Below, piece after piece: positions 9,005-17,866 of a stretch of DNA of 64,000 nt (position 1 is its first letter; each line of letters starts with the position of its first letter). Origin of the DNA: Nostoc sp. KVJ3 (GTDB lineage: Bacteria > Cyanobacteriota > Cyanobacteriia > Cyanobacteriales > Nostocaceae); the NCBI RefSeq assembly GCF_026127265.1, contig NZ_WWFG01000001.1:2395501-2459500 (forward strand), written 5' to 3'. Below the pieces are notes generated by a model. That model ran no database searches and was not told the DNA's origin. It was given only the letters and a program-made list of their open reading frames with translations. The translations under genes were made by a program, and so were the position numbers.

Positions 9005-11083
9005 TTATTCATCATCAACTTCTGCTTCTTCTACCCATTCTGGTGTAGTTATGGAATCGGAGAATTCTGGGAAATCATCTGCAAAACGGATAATTTGTCC
9101 GTTGAAAAATTCTGCTATACGTTGAGCGGCGATCGCTACTTCATCAACTTCCCAATCAGGTGCAGGTGTTCCCTGTGGCGGTGGAGGCAAAGTTTGCGCC
9201 CCATTTCCATTTACCCCATTTCTATTTACACCATTTCCATTTACCCCATTTCCATTTACACCGTTTCCGTTTATGCCATTTCCATTTTTTGCTGCTGTCG
9301 GTGCTGGTGGTGGATTAGTTGGCTGTGATGCTTGCGGTGGAGGGGAAATTTGCTGGTTGTAACTGGGAGTAGGTGGTTGCTGAGGGCGAGTAGAGTCTTT
9401 TGGGGGAGAATTTTTTTTGGCTGAGGTAGAGTTTGAAGAAATTCCTTTTTCTATATTTATCTGGATTTCACGCTGGAAAGTCTGCTGGAAAGCTGCCGTA
9501 ATCATCGGTAGATAAGATTTTCCCTTGTCATACCATGCCTGTTTAATCGCAATTCGAGCCACAACCCCGTCGAACTCTATAAGATGGCTCATTTGACGCA
9601 GCATTTCTTGCCTTGATTTTGGCTGGAGGTTAGCAAGCACCTGTTGCCAAACCTGAGTTAAGTCATATTGTGCTTCCCCAACAACTTCTGAAGTTACTGG
9701 TTCAAGGTTCCCAGGTGACACGGGTACAGATACTGGTTCTGGGGTTGGTGGTGAAACTGAGTTAGCGGCAGAATTGTGATTTGTTTGCTGTTCAACTGGG
9801 GGAGATGAAATAACGGGCTGATTTTGGGCAGTCGCTAGATGATTGGGAGATGCAGAATTATGATTTGTTTGCGGTTCAGTTAGAGGTACAGAAGAGACTG
9901 GGTGATTTTGGACAACTGCTGGAGGATAGCTTGGAGATATAGCAGGTGTGTTAACTCGCGGCGGGACAGTTGCGACTTGTGGCTGAATAGTCGTCGCACT
10001 CGGTAACAATCCGAGTAATGTTACCTCCAACCACAAACGCGGCTGGGTGGTATTTTTAATTTGCACTTCAGCTTCTCGCAAGTGTTTTTGTCCCGCCAAA
10101 ATCACGCTCATATCGAAGTATTGGGCAAATTCAACCAGCGCTGTCCAGGTTTGCTGAGTACAAGCAACCAAATCGTGACGATTGGGTGCTGTTTTCGCTA
10201 TGAGTAAATCGCGGTAGAAGGCGGCAAGATTTTGGAGGAGAGTCAGAGGTTCTCGACCACGATCTAGGATGTAGTGAGTACAGTCTAGAACTGCTTCTGG
10301 TTTATCTTGAGCGATCGCATTTAAAAGCCCCAATAAGTCCTGTTCGCTTACCGTCCCCACCAAATCCCAAACTCGATCGGGTGTCACTTCACCCGCTAAC
10401 AAACCCAATTGATCGAGCAAGCTTTCGGCATCTCGCAACCCTCCCTGAGAAAGTTGGGCTACCAGGGTTACAGCTTCGGGTGAAATATGTATGCTTTCAT
10501 AAGATGCGATCGCACTTAAATGCTTCACCATCGCTTCTAACTGAATGCGTCTAAAATCAAACCTTTGACAGCGTGAAATAATCGTTGGTAAAACCCGTTG
10601 GGGGTCTGTTGTCGCCAATACAAAAACTACGTGTCTCGGTGGTTCTTCTAATGTCTTAAGTAGCGCGTTGAATGCCTGGGTACTGAGCATGTGGCATTCG
10701 TCGATGACATAAACCTTGTAACGACACTGCACAGGAGCAAACTGCGCTTTTTCAATCAACTCGCGGATATTATCGACACCAGTATTACTGGCGGCATCGA
10801 TTTCAATTACATCTAAGGCATAACCCTTGGTGATTCCCTGACAAACCTCACACACGCCGCAGGGTTCAGCCGTGGGCTTGTCACTTTTGAGACAATTGAG
10901 GGATTTGGCCAGAATTCGGGCACTAGAAGTTTTCCCCGTACCTCTAGGCCCAGTAAATAAATAGGCGGGGGCAATTTTGGATGTGCCGATCGCGTTCGTG
11001 AGGGTGGTAGCGATCGCCTCTTGTCCCACTAGTTCAGCAAAACTTTTGGGGCGATATTTGTGGTGCAGGGGTTCGTAAGACAT
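9005..11083 (-). CDS. dnaX: DNA polymerase III subunit gamma/tau
   Basis: Clamp-loader ATPase of 692 residues that loads the sliding clamp and couples polymerases at the replication fork. The N-terminal AAA+ domain begins MSYEPLHHKYRPKSF, with Walker A GPRGTGKTSSAR, a zinc-binding CxxC pair (CGVCEVC) and Walker B VIDECHML, then domains II and III. The C-terminal third is a Pro/Gln/Asn-rich linker including a run of NGNGV-type repeats, then an acidic tail (AEVDDE). I chose the ATG at 11083, the conserved start; an upstream TTG at 11110 would add nine atypical residues. A run of eight A in the coding strand (9411-9418, about codon 556) is a possible slippage site; a -1 shift there meets a stop about 32 codons later. 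No intein is present. Confidence 0.95.
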   Translation of the reverse strand: MSYEPLHHKYRPKSFAELVGQEAIATTLTNAIGTSKIAPAYLFTGPRGTGKTSSARILAKSLNCLKSDKPTAEPCGVCEVCQGITKGYALDVIEIDAASNTGVDNIRELIEKAQFAPVQCRYKVYVIDECHMLSTQAFNALLKTLEEPPRHVVFVLATTDPQRVLPTIISRCQRFDFRRIQLEAMVKHLSAIASYESIHISPEAVTLVAQLSQGGLRDAESLLDQLGLLAGEVTPDRVWDLVGTVSEQDLLGLLNAIAQDKPEAVLDCTHYILDRGREPLTLLQNLAAFYRDLLIAKTAPNRHDLVACTQQTWTALVEFAQYFDMSVILAGQKHLREAEVQIKNTTQPRLWLEVTLLGLLPSATTIQPQVATVPPRVNTPAISPSYPPAVVQNHPVSSVPLTEPQTNHNSASPNHLATAQNQPVISSPPVEQQTNHNSAANSVSPPTPEPVSVPVSPGNLEPVTSEVVGEAQYDLTQVWQQVLANLQPKSRQEMLRQMSHLIEFDGVVARIAIKQAWYDKGKSYLPMITAAFQQTFQREIQINIEKGISSNSTSAKKNSPPKDSTRPQQPPTPSYNQQISPPPQASQPTNPPPAPTAAKNGNGINGNGVNGNGVNGNGVNRNGVNGNGAQTLPPPPQGTPAPDWEVDEVAIAAQRIAEFFNGQIIRFADDFPEFSDSITTPEWVEEAEVDDE

Positions 11084-11456
11084 GGAAAAATAGACTTCAA
11101 TGCCTTTCAACGTGAATTAGTAGCACCGAGTCGAGTTTAGGATTCAATTATTTTAAACTCTCGTACCTGCTTTGTTTATCGATGTTGCCATAACGCTTAC
11201 ACTCAACTAATGCCGTCAATTTTGGCACTCAGGAAAGCAAGCAACCAGATCATAATTTTTTACTATGATTTCAACATCAATGTATCGGAATTATAGCATA
11301 GCATTTAGTACATTTGTTCTATGAAAAGAGTTAGGAGTTATAAGAATTCTCCCCCAATGCCCAATGCCCAATGCCCAAGAGAAAAATACGTTTTATTGAC
11401 TGAACTAACGCCATAGTCCAGTGCGATCGCTACAATTTTAGGATAAACAAAACTCG
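11084..11456. other. Intergenic region upstream of the TPR-CHAT pair
   Basis: No gene seen. It holds the small tandem motif CCCAATG (about 11352-11378), also found near 26890, and a HIP1 site at 11423. This region should carry the divergent promoters of dnaX and the 11457 gene, but no convincing boxes were recognised. Confidence 0.35.
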
Positions 11457-12155
11457 ATGGTGCAGCAGATGCTCAAGCGGCTATTTCAATGGCTCAAAAA
11501 GCTTTTTCAGAGCTTGTTCGGTGAAAAACAGACTTCCTCAAGATTTAAAGGGAATATCCAAAAAGAACCAGCACCACCCCTAAGCGATACGGATCTGGAA
11601 TTTCTCTTCACTGAGCTGTTGCAAGGAGTACATCAAGCACGAGGGGAAGCCTGGGCACAAAAGTGGCTGCATAATATTGAACATCGGATTACAACTCAAG
11701 AGTGGGTTGAGTGGTTAGGGCGCTTTGGCGAAAAATTGCTAGCATCACCGACACCTAACAATGAAATGGGGGCGCGGTTAGTACAACTGGGTGAGTTGAA
11801 TATCGGAGAAATCGGAGATGTTGCCTATAGTATCGGGATGCAGTTATTGACACGCAATCAAGGTGAACCAATTTGGGAATATGAAGGGCCAGATGCTCTC
11901 AGCACGACTTTAGCATCTGAGTCAAGCGCAGCCATGTCAGAATCAGTAGATACGCCACAGAACCCCCCAGAGGGAGAATACCAAACTGTCACCCTAGAAG
12001 AATTGTTTGTGATGTTACAGGAGGATGAAAACTTACGTCAGCAGATTGCTCAACAGCTTGCCGTTGAGACAGACGATCCACAAGTGCTTGTCCAAGCGTT
12101 AATCAATCAGTTATATCCTGCCGGTCAATCGACTACAGAGCAAACAGAAAATTAG
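11457..12155 (+). CDS. Companion protein paralogous to the N-terminus of the TPR-CHAT protein
   Basis: Protein of 232 residues without a named domain that I recognise. The start MVQQMLKRLFQWLKKLFQSL is a basic amphipathic helix. Residues about 42-145 (DLEFLFTELLQGVHQARGEA ... VQLGELNIGEIGDVAYSIG) align without gaps to residues about 49-145 of the next gene, including GVHQARG, NRI/HRI, W-(I/V)-(D/E)-WL and LLASP. The C-terminal part instead reads VTLEELFVMLQEDENLRQQI, which is acidic and helical. AGGA lies about 12 bases upstream of the ATG. It is co-oriented with the next gene at a 160-bp gap. A shared assembly domain that lets the two proteins associate is a reasonable inference. Confidence 0.65.
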   Translation: MVQQMLKRLFQWLKKLFQSLFGEKQTSSRFKGNIQKEPAPPLSDTDLEFLFTELLQGVHQARGEAWAQKWLHNIEHRITTQEWVEWLGRFGEKLLASPTPNNEMGARLVQLGELNIGEIGDVAYSIGMQLLTRNQGEPIWEYEGPDALSTTLASESSAAMSESVDTPQNPPEGEYQTVTLEELFVMLQEDENLRQQIAQQLAVETDDPQVLVQALINQLYPAGQSTTEQTEN

Positions 12156-12318
12156 TCGAATCTAGGAATTGTAACGTTGTAATGCTTTACTCTTGAAGTT
12201 TTGTATATTTTTTGCTAACCTGCTACGGAAGCTCTGTCTAGAATCTAATGGATTTTTACGTAATTGATGATTTTTTTAACACAACGATGGCTACAATCTA
12301 GAAAAACAAAATCCAATA

Positions 12319-15300
12319 GTGTGGCAGATGCTCAGGCGGATATCGCAGTCGCTTAAAAGATTTTTAAAGCGCCTCATTGAAAGTAAGCAGGGTAGTTCTC
12401 TCAAGGGTGCGAGAGGACGCAATCTGGTGGAGGTACTACCAGAACTAACCAATGCCGATCTGGAACAATTGTTTATCCAATTGTTAGAAGGCGTGCATCA
12501 AGCACGAGGACGACAGTGGGCATTGAGGTTTCTGCAAAGGGTCGAAAATCGGATTCCGGCTGAACGCTGGATAGATTGGTTGGTGATGTTTGGCGAAAGC
12601 TTGCTAGCTTCACCTGCACCGAATCCTCTTTTAGCAACCCAGATGGTGCAATTGGGGGAACTTGGTGTTGGCAGAATTGGAGATGTAGCTTATGACATTG
12701 GCATCCGACTGATGCAAAACTTACCTACACAGATAGAGTATCAGGAGAATTATCCCGAAGAGGACTTAGAAATCACTCCTGAACAATATGGGGTAGAAAT
12801 CACCCCTGGGGAAGAACTGATCCGCAATTTGGGCGAGCAGTTATGGCAATCCGATGAGCCAGATGTCGGAGAAATCACTCCTGGGCAAGAACTGATCCGC
12901 AATTTGGGCGAGCAGTTATGGCAATCCGATGAGCCAGATGTCGGAGAAATTAGCAGCAATGAAGAAATTATCCCAACATCGCCTGGGCAAGAACTGATCC
13001 GCAATTTAGGTGAGCAGTTATGGCAATCCGATGAGCCAGATGTTGAACCAATAACGTCAGCACCTGAAAATGCCTATTTTGAGGAAAGATTCACCGAGAA
13101 TTTAGAGGAACTGGTATTGGACTATGAAAGGGAAGAAGCCCAAACCACAATCCCCGAAAATCTCCCTCTCCCCGCAGCAAAAGATTCCATCACCTCATTA
13201 GCCCAACTGAGGTTTGATGATGAAGAAGTTGTTCAAAGTACAACAGGAGCAAATCTCCTTTCTACTAGACAAAGAAGTGAATTAACAACTTCTCCCTCGG
13301 TGGAAACCTGGGATAACGCTTTGACAAATTTAGAGCCAGATGTGGCTAATACGTTAGATGAGTTGTGGGTGAGATTGGATCAGAGTACCAATTTAGTCCA
13401 GCAACTTGCTTCTAACTTGGCAGTTCAAAGCAGTAATTCCCCTGGTACTATTGAGCGACATAGCGATAATCCGATTACCCACGCTCAAGGGTGGTTTTAC
13501 CAAGGTCTTCAGCAAGCGAAAACAGGTGATTTATTAGGCGCGATCGCATCTTACGATCAAGCTATTGAACTTGAACCTGAATTTTCCGAATATTGGTTTA
13601 ATCGAGGTTTAACACTATTCCATTTAGAACGTTTTGAAGAAGCGATCGCATCTTACGAAACCGCCATAGAACTGAAACCCGACTTCTACAAAGCTTGGTA
13701 CAACCGGGGCGGAACTCTCGGAGAACTAGGATATTTTGAAGAAGCGATCGCATCTTTTGACAAAGCCATAGAAGTCAAGCCAGACTATCAAGAAGCGTGG
13801 TCTAGCAAGGGTTTGGCACTGCTGAAATTAGGTTGGCTACCCGAAGCGATCGCTAGTTATGACCAAGCCTTGCATTTGGAACCAGAAGACCAGGAAAATT
13901 GGTATCACCGAGGCATAGCCTTAGCTGTAGGCGAACAATTTGCAGAGGCGATTATATCCTACGATAAGGCGCTAGAAATTGACCCAGAGTATCACGAAGT
14001 TTGGATAGATCGGGGTGTAGTGCTGTTTAATTTAGGTAGGTGGTCAGAAGCGATCGCTTCCTGGGATAAAGCCCTTTCAGTTCAAGCCGACTTCTACTTA
14101 GCTTGGTACAACCGAGGTATAGCCTTAGACAACTTAGGTCGTCGCCAAGAAGCGATCGCCTCCTATCGCCAAGCGATCGCTATTAAACCCGACTTCCATC
14201 TAGCTTGGTATAATCAGGCAGTAGCACTGTTTTATTTAGAACAATTTGCCGAAGCCATCGCCTGTTATGACAGCGCTTTGGAAATTAAACAAGATTATTG
14301 GGAAGCTTGGATTGGTCGAGGAACTGCGATCGGTAATTTAGTGGATACTGACGCATTGCGGAATTTGTCGAATAATATTACAGCGATAAATCCCGACTTA
14401 CAACAGGTTGGCTACGAAGGAAAATTAGCCAGCTATGAAGAAGGGTTAAAGCATCTGCGGACAGATACCCATCCAGAAGGTTGGGGGAGATTGCATTTAG
14501 CGATCGCTAATACTTACTACGAACAAGGCAAAAAACATCCCAATCCCCGCGATTATTGGCGCAAAGCTGCATCTGAATACCATCAAGCGCTGTTAACTCT
14601 GACACTAGAATATTTTCCCCAGTTCCACCTAGAAGTTTTACAATCTCTAAGTAAAGTCCTGATGGGTTTGGGACAAACAACACAAGTTCAAGAATTGCTG
14701 CAACGGGGTACAGATTTATTGCGACAATTGCTGAGTGAAGAAACTCGCTCAGATGAAAGTAAAAAACAGCTAGCTTTAAAATTTGCCGGCTTCGATCAAT
14801 TGGCAGTTGATTTAGCAGTAGAATCTGGTGATTTAGTAGAAGCTTGGGAAATTGCTGAACAAGGTAAAAATGCTTGTTTAAATTGGTTGATTTCTGGCTG
14901 GAATGATAATATTTACTCGCCCCATTATAGTGCAATTCAACAATTATTTAATCCCACAACAGCAATTATTTACTGGCATATTAGTCCAGTAGCCTTACAT
15001 ACTTTCATTCTCAAAGACCAAGCGCCATCACCGATTCTCCTGTTTACACCCATGCAAGATGTCGGCGGAATACCTTTAGGAGAAGACGCTATCCGTCTCA
15101 ATGAATTACCGCTACCCGAAGCAGTGCAACGCCTAATTGAATTTGAAACTTGGCTAGAAGATTGGCATCAACAATACCAAGAATATCGCACCACAGCCCA
15201 AGACAAAGAAAGTAAAAGCCAGCATTCTTGGCGAGTTGATATGGAAGACAAGTTGATGCAGCTGTATAGCATCCTGAATATTTCCACAATTACCCAGGAA

Positions 15301-16209
15301 CTCGAAGGCATCACCCAACTGGTTTTAATTCCTCACCGCGACTTGTATAGATTGCCCATTCATACCCTTTTCCATCTCTCTTCTCAATCTCAGGAAGAGT
15401 TGCCGAATGTGGAGTCAAATTTCACCGCGATCTATCTACCTAGTGCCCAAACAGGTTTATCAATCAGAACTGAAGATATTTGGCAGTGGCAAAATCAGTT
15501 ATTGCTCAGTGTTGAACATCCTGAAAGTGTAGATTATCCTCCACTAAAATTTGGCAAACTGGAGTCTGAAGTTGTTAGCCAAATGTTCAATAATATCCAA
15601 CGAATTCAGGGAGCAGAAGCTACAAAAGATATTGTTGAAAATGCCTTGTTTGATAGATATAACATCTTTAATTTTACGGGGCATGTCACTAATAATTTGG
15701 CTGAACCCAAAAAATCAGAATTAGCATTAGCAGGTGAAGATAAACTTACTCTAGATGAAATTTGCCAACAAAATCTATCAAGTTACAACCTGATTACTCT
15801 CTCTGATTGTGAAAATTTAAGTTCTAGCAACTACACTATCAGCAGCGAATATTTGAGTTTAGCCAGTGGTTTTGTGAATCAAGGCGTTCCTCATGTAGTG
15901 AGTACTCTTTGGAGTGTAGAATCTTCAGCTAGTGCCTTGGTAATGATAGAGTTTTACCGGAGATTACAGCCTGATAAATCAGCAGTTACTGCCTTAGCGG
16001 AAGCAACACGGTGGCTGAAAGAACTCACTGCTGGAGAACTGACAAAATGGTATCAAGATATCTTGAATAATCTGCATCCTGAAGAATTACGAATTCAAAC
16101 TTATTTAGCCACACAACTATATAGAAATAGTAAAATGGCATCAGATAAAAATCTTTATAATCATCCTTACTACTGGGCAGCATTTACAATTACAGGAAAA
16201 CCGAATTAA
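12319..16209 (+). CDS. TPR-CHAT domain protein (caspase-like peptidase fold)
   Basis: Protein of 1296 residues. Order: basic amphipathic N-terminus and the domain shared with the upstream gene (about 1-150); three copies of a 27-33-residue acidic repeat containing ELIRNLGEQLWQSDEPDV (about 165-245); an acidic linker; eight classical 34-residue TPRs (about 388-662); a helical spacer; and a C-terminal CHAT domain (about 860-1296). The CHAT catalytic pair is present: His1122 in FTGHVTN and Cys1164 in LSDCEN. CHAT proteins are separase/caspase-like peptidases, and TPR-CHAT proteins act in conflict systems such as the type III-E CRISPR-associated protease; a role here in signalling-triggered proteolysis is inference. 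Start is GTG 12319 or ATG 12328; the paralogue supports either. The 40-bp palindrome downstream may end transcription. Confidence 0.85.
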   Translation: MWQMLRRISQSLKRFLKRLIESKQGSSLKGARGRNLVEVLPELTNADLEQLFIQLLEGVHQARGRQWALRFLQRVENRIPAERWIDWLVMFGESLLASPAPNPLLATQMVQLGELGVGRIGDVAYDIGIRLMQNLPTQIEYQENYPEEDLEITPEQYGVEITPGEELIRNLGEQLWQSDEPDVGEITPGQELIRNLGEQLWQSDEPDVGEISSNEEIIPTSPGQELIRNLGEQLWQSDEPDVEPITSAPENAYFEERFTENLEELVLDYEREEAQTTIPENLPLPAAKDSITSLAQLRFDDEEVVQSTTGANLLSTRQRSELTTSPSVETWDNALTNLEPDVANTLDELWVRLDQSTNLVQQLASNLAVQSSNSPGTIERHSDNPITHAQGWFYQGLQQAKTGDLLGAIASYDQAIELEPEFSEYWFNRGLTLFHLERFEEAIASYETAIELKPDFYKAWYNRGGTLGELGYFEEAIASFDKAIEVKPDYQEAWSSKGLALLKLGWLPEAIASYDQALHLEPEDQENWYHRGIALAVGEQFAEAIISYDKALEIDPEYHEVWIDRGVVLFNLGRWSEAIASWDKALSVQADFYLAWYNRGIALDNLGRRQEAIASYRQAIAIKPDFHLAWYNQAVALFYLEQFAEAIACYDSALEIKQDYWEAWIGRGTAIGNLVDTDALRNLSNNITAINPDLQQVGYEGKLASYEEGLKHLRTDTHPEGWGRLHLAIANTYYEQGKKHPNPRDYWRKAASEYHQALLTLTLEYFPQFHLEVLQSLSKVLMGLGQTTQVQELLQRGTDLLRQLLSEETRSDESKKQLALKFAGFDQLAVDLAVESGDLVEAWEIAEQGKNACLNWLISGWNDNIYSPHYSAIQQLFNPTTAIIYWHISPVALHTFILKDQAPSPILLFTPMQDVGGIPLGEDAIRLNELPLPEAVQRLIEFETWLEDWHQQYQEYRTTAQDKESKSQHSWRVDMEDKLMQLYSILNISTITQELEGITQLVLIPHRDLYRLPIHTLFHLSSQSQEELPNVESNFTAIYLPSAQTGLSIRTEDIWQWQNQLLLSVEHPESVDYPPLKFGKLESEVVSQMFNNIQRIQGAEATKDIVENALFDRYNIFNFTGHVTNNLAEPKKSELALAGEDKLTLDEICQQNLSSYNLITLSDCENLSSSNYTISSEYLSLASGFVNQGVPHVVSTLWSVESSASALVMIEFYRRLQPDKSAVTALAEATRWLKELTAGELTKWYQDILNNLHPEELRIQTYLATQLYRNSKMASDKNLYNHPYYWAAFTITGKPN

Positions 16210-16212
16210 TCA

Positions 16213-16252
16213 TTTGAGGTAGGGGCAATTCATGAATTGCCCCTACCTCAAA
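16213..16252. repeat. Perfect 40-bp palindrome
   Basis: Perfect inverted repeat centred between 16232 and 16233, left arm TTTGAGGTAGGGGCAATTCA. It lies between the convergent ends of the TPR-CHAT gene and recR and could terminate both. The core GGGGCAATTCATGAATTGCCCC recurs inside the element at 17086, and in altered form at 60150 and 36943. Confidence 0.75.
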
Positions 16253-16288
16253 ATATTTACTTTTAGTTTATAAACCTTTTAATTAAGT

Positions 16289-16846
16289 TTAATCTAACTC
16301 CCTGCGTCCTTCTAATGCTCGTGCCAGGGTTATTTCATCAGCGTACTCCAAATCACCACCTACAGGTAAACCAAAGGCAATCCGCGTCACCTTAGTAAAT
16401 GGTTTCAGTAGCTGACCGATATATAGTGTTGTTGTCTCTCCTTCTACACTTGGACTAATTGCTAGAATTACTTCTTGGGGTTTTTGCTGACTTACTCGCC
16501 GTTGCAAAGCCACTATAGTTAACTGTTCTGGCCCAATTCCATCAATTGGAGAAATCACCCCACCCAAAACGTGATATTTGCCTTTATACTCCCGGGTTTT
16601 TTCCAGCGCAATCACATCGCGGGGATCTGCTACAACACAAATAGTTTTGTTGTCCCGATTGGCATTCCGGCAGATTTCACAAACAGGTTCAGCAGATAAG
16701 TGAAAGCAAACAGAACACAAACCAATCTGTTTTTTTGCCTCAATTAAAGCTTGTGCTAAAGCCTCTACTTCTGCTTCTGGACGCTTCAAAATATGCAAAG
16801 CCAGTCGTTGGGCAGATTTAGGGCCAACTCCCGGCAGACGTTGCAA
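16289..16846 (-). CDS. recR: Recombination mediator protein RecR
   Basis: RecF-pathway recombinational repair protein. From the TTG at 16846 it is 185 residues: helix-hairpin-helix segment LPGVGPKSAQRLALH, a four-cysteine zinc finger (CSVCFHLSAEPVCEIC), then a TOPRIM domain (VVADPRDVIALEKTREYKG ... ISPSVEGETTTLYI). Family members usually have about 195-200 residues. The missing N-terminal helix is encoded in frame upstream (VYARPLARLIEQ), back to about 16891, but no ATG, GTG or TTG precedes it after the in-frame stop. GGAG at 16894-16897 sits eight bases before an ACG codon. So either the shorter TTG form is made, a near-cognate start is used, or an ATG has been lost (AAG at 16889-16891 is one base from ATG). 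Confidence 0.9.
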   Translation of the reverse strand: MQRLPGVGPKSAQRLALHILKRPEAEVEALAQALIEAKKQIGLCSVCFHLSAEPVCEICRNANRDNKTICVVADPRDVIALEKTREYKGKYHVLGGVISPIDGIGPEQLTIVALQRRVSQQKPQEVILAISPSVEGETTTLYIGQLLKPFTKVTRIAFGLPVGGDLEYADEITLARALEGRRELD

Positions 16847-17085
16847 TTGCTCAATTAACCGTGCTAAAGGGCGTGCGTAAACCGTTGTCTTGTCTCCACT
16901 GTCTTACTACCATAACTATGATGACATTCCTACAGAATTTTGGAGTAGTCATTTAATTTATGAGAAGTCAAGCAGGCTTTACACACCCCGTCTGCTAGGT
17001 TCTAAAACATGGGTATAAACAATCGATAAGCTCAACTGTTAGACCTGTCCTGCTTCTAGGAATTGATCTAAATTCCAATGATTAA

Positions 17086-17178
17086 TAGGACTTACGCAAA
17101 ACTAGACGCTGTAGGGGCAATTCATGAATTGCCCCTACCTTAAAAATCAGGGTTTCCGCTATTGTTTGCGTAAGTATT
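17086..17178. repeat. MITE-like element, AGGACTTACGCAAA family, copy 1
   Basis: Lies in the 493-bp gene-free spacer 16847-17339. Ends are TAGGACTTACGCAAAAC and GTTTGCGTAAGT; the middle is the palindrome GGGGCAATTCATGAATTGCCCC. Related copies are at 37621-37697 and 60125-60217. Confidence 0.7.
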
Positions 17179-17339
17179 GATTAAGTATCCCTCTCTGAAG
17201 CTTCTCAGTTTTTTGGCTTTATAGTGTAACTACAAAAAATCACTTCATAAAAGTTCGTGCAGTTTATATATAGGGAATCATAAGCAAGACAGCCTGAAAA
17301 ATCTCTGGCTACATAGTAAGCATTGAGAAGAGACATACT

Positions 17340-17852
17340 ATGACTAAGAAGACCTATCAAGATAAAGACCGTGATCTAGATGCCTTGTTGAGAGATATTG
17401 AAACGTGGTTTAGTGGACAAGGCTATCAAATACAAACTAATAAAACAGACGGAACTTGGTTCTTGCAAGCTGCAAAAACTGAGATGTGGCGAAAAGCAAT
17501 TGGTGCATCTAGAGCATTCAACGTTCTGATTCAAGGACAACCGAAAGATTTTTCCGTGGAACTCAGCACTGGAGAATGGGCATCGAATTTGACTGCTGGC
17601 GGTGTTGCAGCAGTATTGACAGGTGGTGCTACTCTGCTTGTTAGTGGTCTTGCCGCAGGCTGGTCGAAGAAGATTGAGAGTGATTTGTGGAATTTTATCG
17701 ACCAGAAGGTTATGTTTGGCGAAAAAGCTAAGTCTGTTCAAGAATTAGTTGTTCTGAAGACTCAAAACAGCTTAGAAGAGAAACTTAAGCAGCTTAGAGA
17801 TGCTACGATCAGGGTTTCATTGATGAGATTGCGTACAATGCCAAAAAGCTAG
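17340..17852 (+). CDS. Unknown protein, N-terminal part of a frameshifted SHOCT-repeat gene
   Basis: Open frame of 170 residues. The first 80 residues look like a soluble alpha/beta domain (WFSGQGYQIQTNKTDGTWFL), followed by a Gly/Ala-rich hydrophobic hairpin (NLTAGGVAAVLTGGATLLVS) that may enter or touch a membrane. The last 17 residues are out of frame: around 17804 one T seems missing from GATGC(T)TACGAT. In the alternative frame the text continues YDQGFIDEIAYNAKKLEIEG and runs straight into the next open frame. The intact ancestor would be about 297 residues with four short C-terminal repeats. A true single-base deletion, a programmed shift or a sequence error are all possible. Confidence 0.65.
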   Translation: MTKKTYQDKDRDLDALLRDIETWFSGQGYQIQTNKTDGTWFLQAAKTEMWRKAIGASRAFNVLIQGQPKDFSVELSTGEWASNLTAGGVAAVLTGGATLLVSGLAAGWSKKIESDLWNFIDQKVMFGEKAKSVQELVVLKTQNSLEEKLKQLRDATIRVSLMRLRTMPKS

Positions 17853-17866
17853 AAATTGAAGGTCAA

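Noticed and set aside
9095..9328. Plus-strand open frame rich in ISIYPISIYT repeats
   Set aside because: Antisense of the NGNGV repeat in dnaX.
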